From Volvox africanus (Eukaryota; Chlorophyta; Chlorophyceae; Chlamydomonadales; Volvocaceae), in assembly GCA_030268105.1 (NCBI GenBank), contig BSDZ01000080.1, positions 3,101,501 to 3,165,500 on the forward strand: DNA of 64,000 bases, written 5' to 3'. The position numbers and the translations under genes are program-made. The notes beneath the pieces were generated by a model. It saw only the letters and a list, made by a program, of their open reading frames with translations, made no database searches and was not told where the DNA came from. This document shows positions 33,801 to 44,900 of the stretch, in pieces; the first letter of the stretch is position 1, and each line of letters starts with the position of its first letter.

Positions 33801-34564
33801 CGTTGCCAAAGTCGGTAGATGTAGGAGTCTGTCGTAGCGACACGAACAGCGATGCAAGGACTCCCAGCGCGGGCAATCAGCAACAACCGACCTGTAGCTG
33901 TGCTTGTGGCCAAGCGTGTGGCAGCAGCATTGGCCCTAGCCTTATGTGTAGCAATTTCTCTGACGTGTGTCAAGCCTGGCCTGCAGCTGATCCGGTCACC
34001 AAGCGCGTCAAGCCAGGGCCGGAGCTGCCAGCCTTGGAGCATCTGGTTCTGGGGGAGGTCCGCTTAGGCTCCGGCGTGTCGCTGCCACAATTAGTGCGCT
34101 GGGCGCCCAGCTTGCGCAGCTTGGAGATAAACAACTTGATGCCCAACCTCACGGACGATGGCTGCACAGCGCTAGCGGCCTTGACAGCCCTTACAGTGCT
34201 GCGTGTATCGCAGGACCAGGATCCTGGAGGGGGTGCGCAGACAGCGCCGCCGGCAATGCCACTGACCTCGCACGAAGCTGCCGGGGCCGAGCAAAGGTCC
34301 CGGAATGCTGCGCTTTCGGGCAAGGGGCTGACGGCCCTGACCGGCCTAAAGAACCTGCGACAGCTGGAATGGCTGCCATGGGGTTGTGAACCATTAGACA
34401 TGGTGCACGTGGAGGCGCTCGCCCACCTGCAGAGGCTGCATCTAATTACTTTACGTGGTGCTCGTGATGGCGCCATAACGCAGCGTGCACTGGAGGCGCT
34501 GAGGGAGCAGCTGCCCTTATGTGACATCGACGACACCGAGTGGTCAGGCCTGGTGGATGTATAG
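30827..34564 (+). CDS. F-box/leucine-rich-repeat protein
   Basis: Model: join(30827..30889, 31139..31364, 31603..31799, 32145..32441, 32828..34564), 839 aa. The first two exons together give an F-box: SSWACLNQDILE joined to RIGCELSLREILSARL, then VCRQW. F-box proteins connect substrates to SCF ubiquitin ligases through SKP1. Leucine-rich repeats follow in two blocks: about residues 100-280 (LTKLELRYI, LRDLKLLSGL, QLQRLHLEVSG, RLQQLWLDGL) and about 281-840 (LKRLSLTYHG, LEALTLGGSW, LEHLVLGEVRLG, LRSLEINNLMPNL, LRQLEWLPWG, LQRLHLITLRG). Between them a stretch of about 130 residues without repeats is Cys-rich (CSCACGQACGSS). The substrate is unknown. The first exon is short (21 codons) and is supported by the F-box pattern and phase 0 joining. 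Confidence 0.82.
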
Positions 34565-35187
34565 CAGGCGGTGGTAGATCCTCTTTATCGTGCGGAGCAG
34601 GTGGTGGGCTGCAGCAATCATGCCGTCGTGGGCTGCGTGCTAGTGCATACACATTGTAGCTTTGGTTGAACGAGATAGTCTGTGCGATGGAAAGCTTACA
34701 TGCGTTGGTTCAGTGAAGATTGTCAAGGAACTTATGGCGGTTCCAGCACGCGTAAGGCGTACCCTCCGCATGCACGCGTGGAACTCATATGTTACGGAAA
34801 CGGAGATGAAGCTTCGAGCTTCGGCCTTCCCTAGTGAACCATGCCCGCAACCAGGACCGACCAACTCATATCACACGCTGTGACACGGGCACTAAAGTGT
34901 ATGAATGCCCTTATACATAAAGCAGATCAACGCCCCTGTCTACGGCGCTGTCTTCCCAATGAATCTTCTCAATGAATAAAATACGCGAGAAGCAGGCGAC
35001 TTCTGTATGCTGTACTAGTCTTCACTGAACGAAACGGGAGGCCATCGCCAACAATTCTCCATGCGTCCATTGGATTGCCCAGGCGCGGAAAAATTTCCCA
35101 AATTGATTGTATAATCTTCATGCCATAATCCTTTACTGCATTTCTCTTGGTGCTATGAAAATATCCGTCCTCCAGGGTTGTCCGGAA
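34565..35187. other. Convergent intergenic region
   Basis: 623 bp between two facing stop codons, expected to be 3' UTRs. TTACA at 34696-34700 (TGTAA on the minus strand) would end the DUF3172 transcript about 490 bp after its stop. No clear plus-strand TGTAA. No gene seen. Confidence 0.45.
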
Positions 35188-36988
35188 CTAACCCTGCTTT
35201 TCGGCACGCGGTTCGACCGGCTGCTGCATTAGCAACTGGGACATTTTCGCACGGTTACCTAAAACCTCCAGATATTGGTTCTCAGCCTGCATGAAACCAC
35301 CAGGCGGACAGCAAATATTTGTTCCAACATGACACTGTACAAGGAATAAGTATCATCAACACGCGACTCCCGCGCATCCCCCCCCGGCACCCACCTCCTC
35401 GCTGTGGTACACGCATTCCACCTCCGGCTCACTCTTCAGGTCCCCGACATATGCGAAGGTATTCATCCGCTGCTTGCAGAGATCCACGTCGTGCGGCGTC
35501 ACGAGCTTTCCAGCCATTGTGGGCCATTTGTAAACCAAACGAAAAGAACGGCGTGGTAATGACATTGGATTGAACGGCAACAAGAAGGCTGTCTGTCTCA
35601 ATGTATGGCTCGCTACACGGGCGGTCATCTAATTGCCCCTCCCCGTTAACCACGGCTGCAGAGTGCAATGTGATAGCCTTTCCCACCAAGTGCTATCGGC
35701 GCCTTGGGATTAATGTTAATCAAACGTCCCTCTATTAGACCCCTATCAGTACCTTTTCGCGCTCAAGTAGACCAACGTTAGCGCGCCGTAGAACACAGCC
35801 CCCCTTGACCTGGGGCTGGCTGATGTAGACGTTAAAGGGGTTGTATGTCACGAATACGTTCATGCTGAGAACAGAGGCCGAATAGCCGTTCGCCATGCAG
35901 ATATCAGCGTTGGGGACAGCCCGGTCAATGATCTCCGTGCTCGACACATTCGCCGGCGTCAAAACCACCTACGGCGCCATAAAGATCAGGGAAGTGTGTG
36001 TCTGCCATTGTAGCGCGCGCCTCATGGATAGGAGATGCACAAATGTATGCGATTCAACAATGCCACGTCCATGATCCCTACGCCAATTCACCGCTCATCT
36101 ATAACTTTACATCCACCATAGCAGTCACACCTACATCAGCTTCTCACAGTCCTCTTGAGAGGATGGGTTCACCGTCCCGCCGGCCATGGCCTAGCTACGG
36201 CGCTGAAGCTATATATATCCCGGTAGGGTACAAGACTGCAGCGATCCCGGAAGGATCCCTAGGATTGAACGAGGCAAGACTTGTCAAGGGGAACAACAAC
36301 ACAACACCCAGTTGTAAATATCACTAGGCCACGTTACTGTAAAGGATAACCCACACACTCTAGGCAGAGACAACCTAGTTACCCGGCGACAAATCAATCC
36401 GCCCTAAAACATGTGGTAGGCCACATCCAGGCAAGGGAAATTGCTTCTGTATGGCGAGTGTCCTATACAAGGACAGACGCCATAGGCGGTAGAACGAACA
36501 CACGCGCTGTGCAAAACACAAATACCCTTAAGTCGCCAGGTCTTTCAGGAGAGATGCTGCACCTCACACGGCAAGCCTGTGTACTGTTGCGACGGTTCAT
36601 TAAAACAAGAAAGGCTCACCTCCGAGTCAAACCAAGTGCCTATGCCAAGGCCTATCACAAAAGCTGCAGCAACAAGGGCCTGAGCATAGCCGCCCAGGCC
36701 CATGCTGGAGCCGCTCCCAACTTCGTCACGCGGGGAAGATGTTGCTGGGGCTGCATCGCCTAAGCTAAATTGCGGAGAGGCCGAGCTACCGGGTTGCATA
36801 TTAGGCTCTCCATAAGGATAAGTAGGTCGCTGCTCGTTCGAATATCCAGAAGGAGGGCGAGGCGGTGGCGGAAAAGGGCTTCTAGGAATGGAAGGCGGTC
36901 GCCTCTGCTGCTGTGCCCTTACAACCAGCTTAACTCGAGGAACTGAACCTACACGGTGTGAATTACACGCTCGGTGTGCCCCCAGCAT
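35188..36988 (-). CDS. DUF3172-family plastid membrane protein
   Basis: Minus-strand model: 36988..36620, 35968..35753, 35505..35395, 35235..35188, 247 aa, all phase 0. The family is known from cyanobacteria and plastids and has no assigned function. The N-terminus (MLGAHRACNSHRVG ... VKLVVRAQ) has the look of a chloroplast transit peptide ending at VVRA. A Pro-rich linker (FPPPPRPPSGY) follows, then one membrane helix at about residues 102-119 (AQALVAAAFVIGLGIG). The conserved core then begins with TWFDSE joined to VVLTPANVSSTEIID, followed by PNADICMANGYSA, YNPFNVYISQPQVKGGCVLRR, here written as separate blocks, and the end DVDLCKQRMNTFAYVGDL with ECVYHSEE. The last exon (15 codons) has two possible in-frame acceptors and is the least certain. 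Head-to-head with the cysteine synthase gene, 271 bp apart. Confidence 0.8.
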
Positions 36989-37259
36989 AACGCTGACGCA
37001 CTTCCTGTTTTCGAAAGCACCTCGCTATGAATTTGCTGGTAGAAGAAGATAGAGTTGCAAATGTAAACAAGGAGGACGACAAAGAAAGGCATGCGCAAAG
37101 AGCTTTTAGTGTCCGAGCTGAAATTGGAGCGACATGAACGGCACGTCATGTGCCCTAACGAAGTCTGACTGTCGTGCAAACCAATATAGCAAACCAACGC
37201 GCATCCTTGGCATTAAATTCTAACGGCAGTCCTCCTGCTGTGCTCTTACTGCGGACAAT
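36989..37259. promoter_or_regulatory. Divergent promoter region of the DUF3172 and OASTL genes
   Basis: 271 bp, or up to 379 bp if the later OASTL start is used, between two genes for predicted plastid proteins. It is less GC-rich than the exons. No recognised cis-element; a 82-codon minus-strand frame here is not credible. Confidence 0.4.
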
Positions 37260-40200
37260 ATGCAGACTGCATATAAATCGCGCCAGGCCCGAAGGCCAAT
37301 TGGACAAGTGTGCACAAGCTCGCACCGGCACATGATAACGACATGGAATAATAGAACAAAGCTCTCCATGGGCTTTTTAGAGTCATTTGCTCGGCAGCAT
37401 GGAGGACGTCTTCGCGTTCGCGTACGGGCGTCGTCTAGTACCGTTGAGTTGACAGCGGCGGCAACATCAGCCGACACCCCTGCGAAGCCCAAACAGATAT
37501 GCAAGGACATAACGGAGGTGGTTGGCAATACGCCGATGGTGTACCTAAACCGGGTTACGAAGGTGTGCACAACCGTGGGAAGGAGCGTTGTACGGTTGCC
37601 CCTTGCCAGGGCAAGCGTTGCGCACAGTTGGCCCATCTCCCGCTCTCCCTTACGAGGGCCCCCACAACCAGTTATGAACTCCAACTCCTGGGATGTACCT
37701 GTGCTGAAATTTTGCACAAGATGTACCGGTGCTTAATCATCACAAGGTTGGCACCAGCAGCCACCCCACTTAAGATGCTCCGCTCTTCTCCACTCGCCTC
37801 AGGGATGCGTGGCTCGGGTCGCTGCGAAGCTGGAGATCATGCAACCCTGCTGCAGCGTCAAGGTGAGATTTCACAATTCACCAGGCCAGCACGCCATATG
37901 GGTCGGGGCCTCGCTGACGAATTCTTCTTCTTGGGGAAAGAGTGCATTGGCATGATCTACAGATGCGGTTGACACGAGGCATCGGATGTGGGGAAGGCTT
38001 AGTGCCAGCTTGGCACAGGGCCCTCCAGTCACTTTCCTGCGCGGACCCGCGCCGACCCAGCTGGCATTCCTCTGTGATCTGCCCGGCCGGTGCAATCCTT
38101 CCCGCTTGCAGGACCGCATCGGGCGCAACATGATTGATGATGCAGAGAAACGCGGCCTGATCAAGGCGGGCGTGACTACCCTGGTGGAGCCCACCAGCGG
38201 TAACACTGGCATCGGACTGGCCTTCGTAGCAGCAGCGCGCGGCTATAAACTTATACTCACCATGCCGGCCAGCATGTCCCTGGAGCGTCGGGTGCTGTTG
38301 AAGGCCTTTGGAGCGGACCTGGTGCTCACCGGTAGGCAGACATGCCTGCATGAAGGCCAGCACACTATAGCTGGCGGATTGTTGCGTGGGGGAGGCCGGC
38401 AATAAGGTAGACCTAGGCCGGCATTGTTTGCTGTTTGATTTCTTCGACGTTAGGAAAGGTTATCAGATACCTGGGTGGGGAAAGTTGGCGCGCATAGAGT
38501 TGCCGTTGTCGGTGCCCAGTGGGGTCAGCACACTCCAAGCAGGCAGAAGGTCGAATGCATCAGGCTGGATATGTGCCGACCATCGAGGACACCAGCCCGT
38601 ACATAGGGAGTCTTATAGGGAATGCCCATGTGCCTTGACGGATGGCTATTGCACTTTGTGGCCCGCAGACCCGGCCAAGGGAATGCGCGGCGCGGTTGAA
38701 AAGTGCAACGAGATTGCCGCCAAGACGGCCAACTCGTACATCCTGCAGCAATTTGAGAACCCTGCTAATCCCGAGATTCATCGACTTACCACGGGTAAGT
38801 CCAGTTAACAGACTCAGGATAGCCAGCCTCCTGACCATCTTGCGCAGAAAGGGAGCCCCTTTCCATGAGGCGTCGGACCGCCCGGAAACAGTTTGCCGCT
38901 GCGAGTGTGCGCAACGGTAACGTAATTGGTGCAGCCTATTCATCCGTTCTTCCATTGCGTTGCTGCAACGTTCTGTATAGGTTCCAATTGATTGCTGTTA
39001 TATGCGCTTTTAGCTTGCTAAAACCGACACCCATCCGTCCTGGATGCCTCAGGCCCAGAGATTTGGCGTGACACGGCGGGCCAAGTGGACATCCTAGTGG
39101 CTGGCGTGGGTACGGGCGGCACGGTAACCGGCACGGGCGAATTTCTCAAGTCCGTTAAGCCTGGCCTGCAGGTGGTGGCGGTGGAGCCAGCGGAGAGCCC
39201 AGTCTTATCTGGTGGGTCGGTGGGTGGCCGTCGCCGATTTTATGAGGTGTACAGCTAAGTCTATGACAAGCCAGGTGAGTTGGAAGCGTGCCGTGCAAAA
39301 ACCGCACAAAGACCAGAAGCTATTGTTTTAACCCTTTACAGCAGACTACAACCTTTAACACTAACGATAACTGACCCTGACGTAATGATGACTCCACGGC
39401 TTGAATGGCACCGTGACAGTTCACACCTGGCTCTACCTGGGTCAGGAGCGGCACTTGCGGCGTACGGCCTTGCCCCGGAAAAGCACATCCCCTCCTTCCC
39501 CCACCGCGGGGTTGGGCCAGACACCCAGCCATGGACGGTGATCTGGATGCGATAATCGCAGGTGGCAAGCCTGGACCGCATAAAATCCAGGGCATTGGCG
39601 CAGGTTTTGTCCCCGCTATCCTCAACACCGCCGTGTACGACGAAGTATTTAAGGTATGATGCACATACGATGACGGCGCAGTGCGAGGAGCACGGGGCCT
39701 GATGCCCGAGTTACAAATGCCGGATCCGACTTAAAATGGACTCTTGTTTGCACTGACGGTATTTCGCGTCTGTCGTTGGGATGATGCATCTGAAACCCTC
39801 TCATAGCCTGCGCCTAGGAGGTTTCCTATCTGGAACGCCAATGGGGAGAGAGAAGTGATGGATAATGCACCTGGGCGTGTACGGGATCACAGATCCACGT
39901 GTCCATCGGCGTGCCCCAATAGGCGTGCCCGGCATTGCCGCTTAAGGAGAGATAGGGTGGAGGCTAATGTGGGGAAAGCTGTGGAAAGCTGTGTCATCAG
40001 TGCGGACGCAAACCTCGGAATCACGCCGCAGCGCTCACTAAGCAGCTGAACGTGCACGTAGTGCACGCCGAAACGGCACAGAGCAGCAATATGCGGGCTT
40101 CGCTGCATGCAGCGTCTCCCGGACATCCAGTCTTGCCGACCTTACGTTGCTTCCCTTTGTGGTGAGCAAACAGTCCCGTCAAGGTAGTCTGCGCATCCCA

Positions 40201-41131
40201 CCCGCTGCAGGTTAAGAGTGACGACGCGGTGGCAATGGCTGCGCGGCTGGCGACAGACGAGGGACTTTTCTGCGGCATTAGCTCGGGAGCAGCGGTGGTC
40301 GCTGCTGTCAAGGTGATTGGAAACAGAGCACAGAAAGAGGATGCAGGGGTCGTATGCTGCCAGTAGAGATTCCAGAGACACGACTACCCAACTTGTGATT
40401 AGGATTTTAGTTTCTGGCCTATGCGATGATTGTGCGACCGACCAGTGTGCCAACAAGATACATAACAGCTTTGCTTATACTTGGCCCACCCCGCACCATC
40501 TTGATGCATTCGTCCACATTTTTGTTTGCGATACCCAGGTCGCGTCTCGACCCGAAAATGCCGGCAAGCTTGTTAGCGTGGTGCTTCCGTCGTTTGGCGA
40601 GAGGTGCGTATCTGGTATTGCGCGGCCGTAAACGCCGATACTATATGGCGCGAAAATTTGGAAACCGCCTTTTCGATGCCATTTATTCTAACCTCGGAAA
40701 GAGTGAGATGTCTCCGCAGCCCAAAACGCGCGTTTCAACGTGTCAGGTTGTCGCTCACACGCTCAATCTGAGCTTTCCACTTGTCAGCACGCCGGGGATT
40801 CCCGGGTTGGACAGTATGCAACTGCGTGCGTGTTGACGGGTTTCTGTTTTAGAGATCATGAGTCTTGCGGGCTTTGCACTTTCTGGGCAAGTCCCAGCTC
40901 CTGGTCCTATGGTCCGTCCCGATACCCTCGGCTACAACCAATTGCATAATTTTGGGTTGTCCTCGGATTAGGGATGTCATGGAAAAGCTTCAAATCTCAT
41001 GCATGTACGGATCCACCAGGTACCTGACTTCCGTCTTGTTCAACACATTAAGGCAGGAGTGCGAGGTGCTGAAGCCGAACGAGAGGGCCAGGATCTCCGA
41101 TGTGGCAGGGCGCGAGTTTTTCGTGCCATGA
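37260..41131 (+). CDS. OASTL: Cysteine synthase, O-acetylserine (thiol)lyase, plastid type
   Basis: Model: join(37260..37562, 37803..37862, 38112..38331, 38669..38794, 39053..39211, 39562..39653, 40211..40312, 40539..40603, 41020..41131), 412 aa. It is a PLP enzyme of fold type II that makes cysteine from O-acetylserine and sulfide. The catalytic core starts [15 protein letters not shown]. The PLP Lys is in SVK joined to DRIG across an intron (about residue 121). The substrate loop TSGNTG is at 149-154, the phosphate loop is GVGTGGT, and the later GISSGAA block is present. The conserved [12 protein letters not shown] and [13 protein letters not shown] blocks are also seen. The leader (about 80 residues, with [11 protein letters not shown]) suits a transit peptide. 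In-frame ATGs at 37260, 37332 and 37368 are all possible starts; the choice of the first is by default. Confidence 0.92.
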
Positions 41132-41963
41132 AAGATGCACGCCTTCGAAAATTTGCAGGCATGCAAATGCGTGGTTTGTCGTTGCGTGCGTATGCCCACT
41201 GTTAAGGTTCATCGTGTGATAAAAGAACAAGGGGTTATGAGGATGCGTGACTGCGTGTCGTCTTACGGCAGTGGGCCTGCCGCGGAGTCCTGCATGGATG
41301 GTCTGTGCTCGTGACGCGGGAGGTGCATGAGGGTGGCATGGCGGTTTATCGTGGATTGCTTTAGTTTGTGGTCAATTTGTTTGGATGGACCCTAATTAGA
41401 TTGCTGTAGCCTTGGTGTCAAGGATGTGAGGCGGCGCGCAGCCAGCGACCTTTTGGGCGCAGGATGACGAAGCAGTACGGTGTGCAATTCGGCGGTAAAG
41501 TACTTAAGGCTTGCCATGGCACGCAATTCAAAATCTTTTAAATCAGCTACTGGAACACATATATGTGTCCTTTGCAGCCCCAGTGACCTGCTCGCACACA
41601 GTGAACTTCTTGTCATTCTGATCCTGATATACAGCGGCTCCGAGCCTACTCACCATTCCTCGAAGCTTTGGCCCGGCCTTATCGGCAAGGGATAGAATAT
41701 AGGCTTGGAGCTGATATCTTAGGCAGGAGTGCGGGAAAGGATTTTGTAGGAAAGTGTCGTCGTCTTGCTGTCCCGTGGGTCCGTGGTCTGCCTGAAGGCG
41801 AATCGACAGGGGACCAAAACGTGGTCCATCAGGGCTATCTTTTACAAGCTGGTTTTGATAATTAAATTTCTTCGCCGGCAGAGCAGCGGTGTTAGCGTGC
41901 CTGTGACCTTCCGGTGACTCGAGGCGACAGCCGCGTTCCTTATTTCGCAAAAAGTTCTTTTGC
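41132..41963. other. Intergenic region between two plus-strand genes
   Basis: 832 bp holding the OASTL 3' UTR and the promoter and 5' UTR of the zinc-finger gene. Minus-strand frames across 41543-42127 are shadows of the downstream exon. I see no clear TGTAA and no TATA box. Confidence 0.4.
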
Positions 41964-44900
41964 ATGACCATGGCCGCTATGTCTGAGTCGCCGAAGCACG
42001 CAGAAGCCGTAGAGCAACGGCCTCCGCGAATTTCAAGCGGCGCCGCCGCCAGCTTTATTGAGGACTCCCTCGCCGACGACATCAATCTTCGGCCTTCATG
42101 GGGTCGCGCAGTAGTGCGGCCTTGCACAGCTGTTGCCGCAGATATTCACCCCAGTGCCAACGGCCAGTCAGTAGAATTAGAACAGCAGCAAAAATTAAGC
42201 ACAGCACAAAAGCGACCTGCAAGTGCGATTGCTGACAAGTTGTCTGATGTTTGTGGCCTTGGCTTTACGGCAGTTGCTTTCAGAACGTCCACTCTGGCGC
42301 GCAGCTCCCATCCAACCGGCCTTTGCTTCCAAGAGGCCGCCTCCCAGGGCCTCTCGACATTGATTGACAGCGGATCCGCTTTCGTGGCCGTGCCCTCTGC
42401 CAAGCCAGTAGAATTGGGATTGGATGGCCGCGACGGCATCGGCATCGGCAAGCAGCTTTTTCACAAACCGTCCTTCCTCCAACCGATGCCCAGCACTGGC
42501 GGCCGTAGCCAAGGAAGCGACGGGAGCGGCAGTTTTGGCGCTGCTACTGGACAGGCGCGTGGCTTGCCGCCAAGCACCCTACCACCGGGCTCCCCCTTAG
42601 GCAGCGGCCGCGCCAGCCCCGGCGGCAGTGACGGCGGCGGCTCTTTCCTGTCGTGCTCCCCCGATGGTTCTCCAACTGCCAACGGAGCGCCGCCGACGTC
42701 ACTGTTCCGCGGCCGTACCTCTGATGGCAGCGGCATCACCCTGGCGGCGATGCCGTTCGGCGGCAGTGGCGGCGGCGGCGGCAGCGGCGGCCTTATGCCC
42801 GCGGCGGCACTGGGCAAGTCACAGCCACTGCTTGGTTCGGAGTTATCGCCAAGCATTCCATCGTCTGGGGGCACGAGATCCGGTGGCGCGGCGCGTGGTA
42901 AAGATTCTTCGATGGGCTTGGGCCCCGGGCAGGTCTACTTCGTGGTGGACCCCGCCACTGGCCTGGTGGTAGGCACTGCGCAGGCGACAGGTAATTCGCG
43001 CGCGGATGACTCTCCTGAGCGGGGCGGGAGGAGATGGCCGTACGGGTTCTGTCCCCTCATGTGGGTTGAGGCAGGCAGCTGAAGGGCCGCGGAGATGGCT
43101 GGGTGGCTGAATGCCGGTTTGGAGTTCTGCCGCGTGGTGGGCAACGCAAGGTAACAGCCCGTAGACACTTCACTAACACATGCTATCACGCCACGCATTA
43201 CATGTACTCCGCTCGAATTTATGGGGCCGCAAACGTCGTTCTGTTTGGATCGCGTGAATCGCGTGGATTAGATAGTCCTCGTATCTCGTAATACGTAATG
43301 TGCCTGTGTGGCTGTAAGGATGACTTCATGAGCGACGCATTCTTATCCGCTAACCTATCCACCTCAGGCACCAGCACCCCCGGCCCAATGGCCCCGAATA
43401 CGCCAGACGGAGCCATGTCCTTCCACGCCCCGGCGGCTGGTGGCCACACACCTATGGGCGGCAGTGCGCGGAGCTCCGTGGACTTGCCCGGAAACACCCA
43501 GGCGAGCAGCGGCCCCGCTACGTCCGGTCAACCCGCGCGGAGTCAGTCTACGCGCGGCAGCGGCAGCCCCGCGCCAGGTGGTGGAATGGCCACTGCTGAT
43601 GTCACGCGTGCTGCAATATCGCTCCTTGCGGGAGGTGGAGCCGCCGCGCCCGGCAGCATGCAGCCGCAGTCTGCGGCGGCGGAGACAGCCGCCAGCGCCG
43701 CCGCCGTCAGCCAACATAATGCACTGGCGCTGGCAAATCTGGCTGCGGCGGCGGACTCGGTTGCCAGGGCGACAGCTGGGGGCAGCAGCGGCGGACAAAG
43801 CGGCGCCGCCGCGGCTGCGCAGGCGCAGCAATCAGCTGCGGAACTGCTGATGCTGCTGGCGTCAGCGAGCGCGACGACGCAGCCGGCGCCGGCGGCGGCA
43901 GCCGGTGCAGGCGGTGGCAGTGGCTTCAATGGCAGCGGCGCGATAACATCGGACACTGCATTGGCGGCATTTGCAAGCACGCTGGATCCAGCAACTGCGG
44001 CGGCACTGCTCAATGTGGGTCGTGAGGAGATGGGACAACGCGGTCTGGGTCACATCACGCATAGGTCGTGCATTCGTACATGTTTTTGTACATTTTTTAA
44101 GATGTATAGGTCTTGTCGCATTTCTGGGTCCATGTAAAGCAGTTTTTTTGTGTTTTACGCAGTTTCATGTACTAAATGCCGCATCTGACCCCCCGGGCAT
44201 CTGCAGGAGGGTCTGACGACTGGCGGCTTGACCGACGACGTCATTCTCGCCCTAGCGCAAGCCGCGGGTGTGATTGACGCCTCTGCTGCGGCAGCGGGTG
44301 CCGCCCAAGCCACCTCAGGGGGCTCGGCCGCCGGCGGCGGTGGCCCGGGCGGAATGGTGCTGCCCCTGCAACTGCCCGTCCCATATGCATCTAATGTCGG
44401 CCTGGGTGCCGCCACCTCCGGCGGCGGCGGCGGTGTCGCCACTGGCCCAAACAGCTTCAACTCCGCCCTGCTGGGCCCTGTGGGACCCGTAATCTTTGGA
44501 TCCAGTACCTCTCAGTCGGGCCTCGCCGGTCTGCCCGATTTCGGTAGCACTGGCAGCGGTGGGGCGGGGAGCGCCGCTACAGCCGCTGCGGCCGTGCGCT
44601 CGGGGCTTTTGGCTGGAGCTGGTCTGGGCAACAACGCAGGAGTCAACTGGCGCTCGCCCTCCTGGCGTAACGCTAGCGCTCTGGGCGGTGTGGGAGGTCT
44701 CGGCAGCCCCGGTGCGGCGGCTGGTGCACGGACGACGCAGGCGGCGGCGGCACTGGCGCCACAAGGCCTGCTGGCGGGGCTTGCGAGTCCTCCTGGCCCG
44801 CGCGGCACGGGCCCAAAGCACAACACTCTGTACAAGGTGGGGCAAGAATAGAGTGGAAAATGGCTTTGTGCGGGTTTTGGGTTTTTTAGAGCGAGAACGT

